Part shown: positions 32,887-33,447 of the stretch, in pieces | Numbering within the stretch: the stretch's first letter is position 1 | How the letters are laid out: the number at the start of each line of letters is the position of its first letter | Source of the DNA: an uncultured Eubacteriales bacterium | GTDB taxonomy: Bacteria; Bacillota; Clostridia; Lachnospirales; Lachnospiraceae | DNA: 33,447 nucleotides | Direction of reading: 5' to 3' | Assembly: GCA_949289145.1 (NCBI GenBank) | Contig: CASEML010000047.1 | Span: 1-33,447 of the forward strand | The notes under the pieces: model-generated | What the model saw: only the letters and a program-made list of their open reading frames with translations | Database searches by the model: none | Told to the model about the DNA's origin: nothing | Made by a program: the position numbers and the translations under genes

Positions 32887-33345
32887 ATGGTAGACATGTT
32901 TAAAAATGATATATTTAAAAAAATTGAGCCACCACATGGAGCAACAATTAAAGAAGGAACAGTATTGCCAAGTAATCAAGATATGTATTTTGTTTCTAAA
33001 TGGAATGAACTTTTTGAAAGATATACTGTTGCAAGGCTTTTTTTAAGAAAGACGCAAGAGGATAATTGGGATTATTGGTTTAATCACATAGATAAGCCAG
33101 ATGTTCAAAAAGCAGTAGAGATGATTTTTAAGTCTAATTTGTATGAAACAGCATTAGTGAATTATAATATTTTGGTAGATTTATCATGGACGATAACATA
33201 TGTTTCAGCAGAATATGTTTTGTATAGTTTTGATAAGGAAGGAAATGTTACTAATGTTAAAGAGGTTAGTGGTATGCATCCTATTGAGGAGGCATATGAA
33301 TTATTAACTCAAACTTCGCACATAAATTTTAGCTATGCACCTTGA
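32887..33345 (+). CDS. hypothetical AT-rich orphan of the element
   Basis: A 152-residue soluble protein not recognised. After a Lys-rich start (MVDMFKNDIFKKIEPP), the rest looks mostly helical and aromatic-rich: WNELFERYTVARLFLRK, DNWDYWFNHI, then LYETALVNYNILVDLSWTITYVSAEYVLY and a C-terminal HPIEEAYELLTQ. It has a good TAGGAGGG ribosome binding site and its own short intergenic gap. Codons are more AT-rich than in the neighbouring element genes, so it may be a recent cargo insertion between conserved element modules. Confidence 0.7.
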   Translation: MVDMFKNDIFKKIEPPHGATIKEGTVLPSNQDMYFVSKWNELFERYTVARLFLRKTQEDNWDYWFNHIDKPDVQKAVEMIFKSNLYETALVNYNILVDLSWTITYVSAEYVLYSFDKEGNVTNVKEVSGMHPIEEAYELLTQTSHINFSYAP

Positions 33346-33447
33346 AAATTCAATACCTGGCAGTTATTCAGTTGTCAATGTTCAGACCTTAAGTGGCTTG
33401 AAGCTGCGTTTTCAACAATACTGGTAGTGCGTTCATAAATGCATCCA
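33346..33447. other. non-coding tail at the right edge
   Basis: A 102-base sequence running off the window. No frame, promoter or terminator could be supported. The rest of the element (transfer genes, integrase) should lie beyond. Confidence 0.4.

Noticed and set aside
1-33447. CRISPR arrays, tRNA or rRNA genes, and complete insertion sequences
   Set aside because: Looked for on both strands; no regular repeat-spacer array, no cloverleaf sequence and no transposase frame was found.

Overview
The window looks like a Lachnospiraceae-type chromosome (low-GC, gut Clostridia). Gene content and order support this: a birA / small acidic protein / coaX / dusB / greA / lysS string, a DUF815 ATPase, an NfeD-SPFH pair, SleB-type cell-wall hydrolase, strong AGGAGG ribosome binding sites and many TTGnnn-17-TATAAT promoters. 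The assignment is by gene content and order only; no rRNA or tRNA gene is present.

Layout. 1-3200: DUF815 ATPase (+) converging on a GH13 alpha-amylase-type enzyme (-), with a shared terminator between. 3360-6115: a minus-strand operon of ABC ATPase, ABC-2 permease, LytTR regulator and DUF3021 membrane protein. It has a well-formed promoter and a 21-bp-period direct repeat placed as a LytTR operator. 6569-8476: a 7TM / degenerate GGDEF / EAL protein cut by an in-frame TAA 41 codons before its natural end. 8600-11276: a three-gene ABC exporter operon (COG4586/4587/3694 type). 11356-15642: dnaE and a SpoU/TrmH rRNA methyltransferase. 15643-17126: a long regulatory region and a secreted SH3-SH3-Hydrolase_2 cell-wall hydrolase. 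17258-18747: a cysteine-rich small protein, a decayed stretch with a CD3324-like remnant, and a GNAT acetyltransferase. 19001-20375: NfeD plus SPFH. 20645-28193: patatin-like lipase, argF, small membrane protein, birA, DUF6145-like protein, coaX, dusB, then greA-lysS from an extra promoter inside the end of dusB.

From about 28200 to the right edge the content changes to the maintenance module of an integrative conjugative element (Tn1549-like gene order): DUF6075, DUF3970, ParA, ParB, RepA_N-type initiator, DUF6050, a conserved protein whose reading frame breaks at an A AAA AAG heptamer, and an orphan AT-rich gene. The initiator gene carries internal repeats that may be its origin of replication.

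The most unusual signal is a dispersed family of intergenic hairpins that end in GTAACARTTCAG / CTGAAYTGTTAC. Two copies (6329-6470 and 20387-20526) have the same architecture and length (142 and 140 bp). They share the terminal motif, a GAACGCCCC stem base and a 13-nt apical loop (AGAMTWTTTAACA), but have completely different, self-complementary 30-33 bp stems. A shorter copy lies at 8482-8568 and a bare motif pair at 3287-3316.
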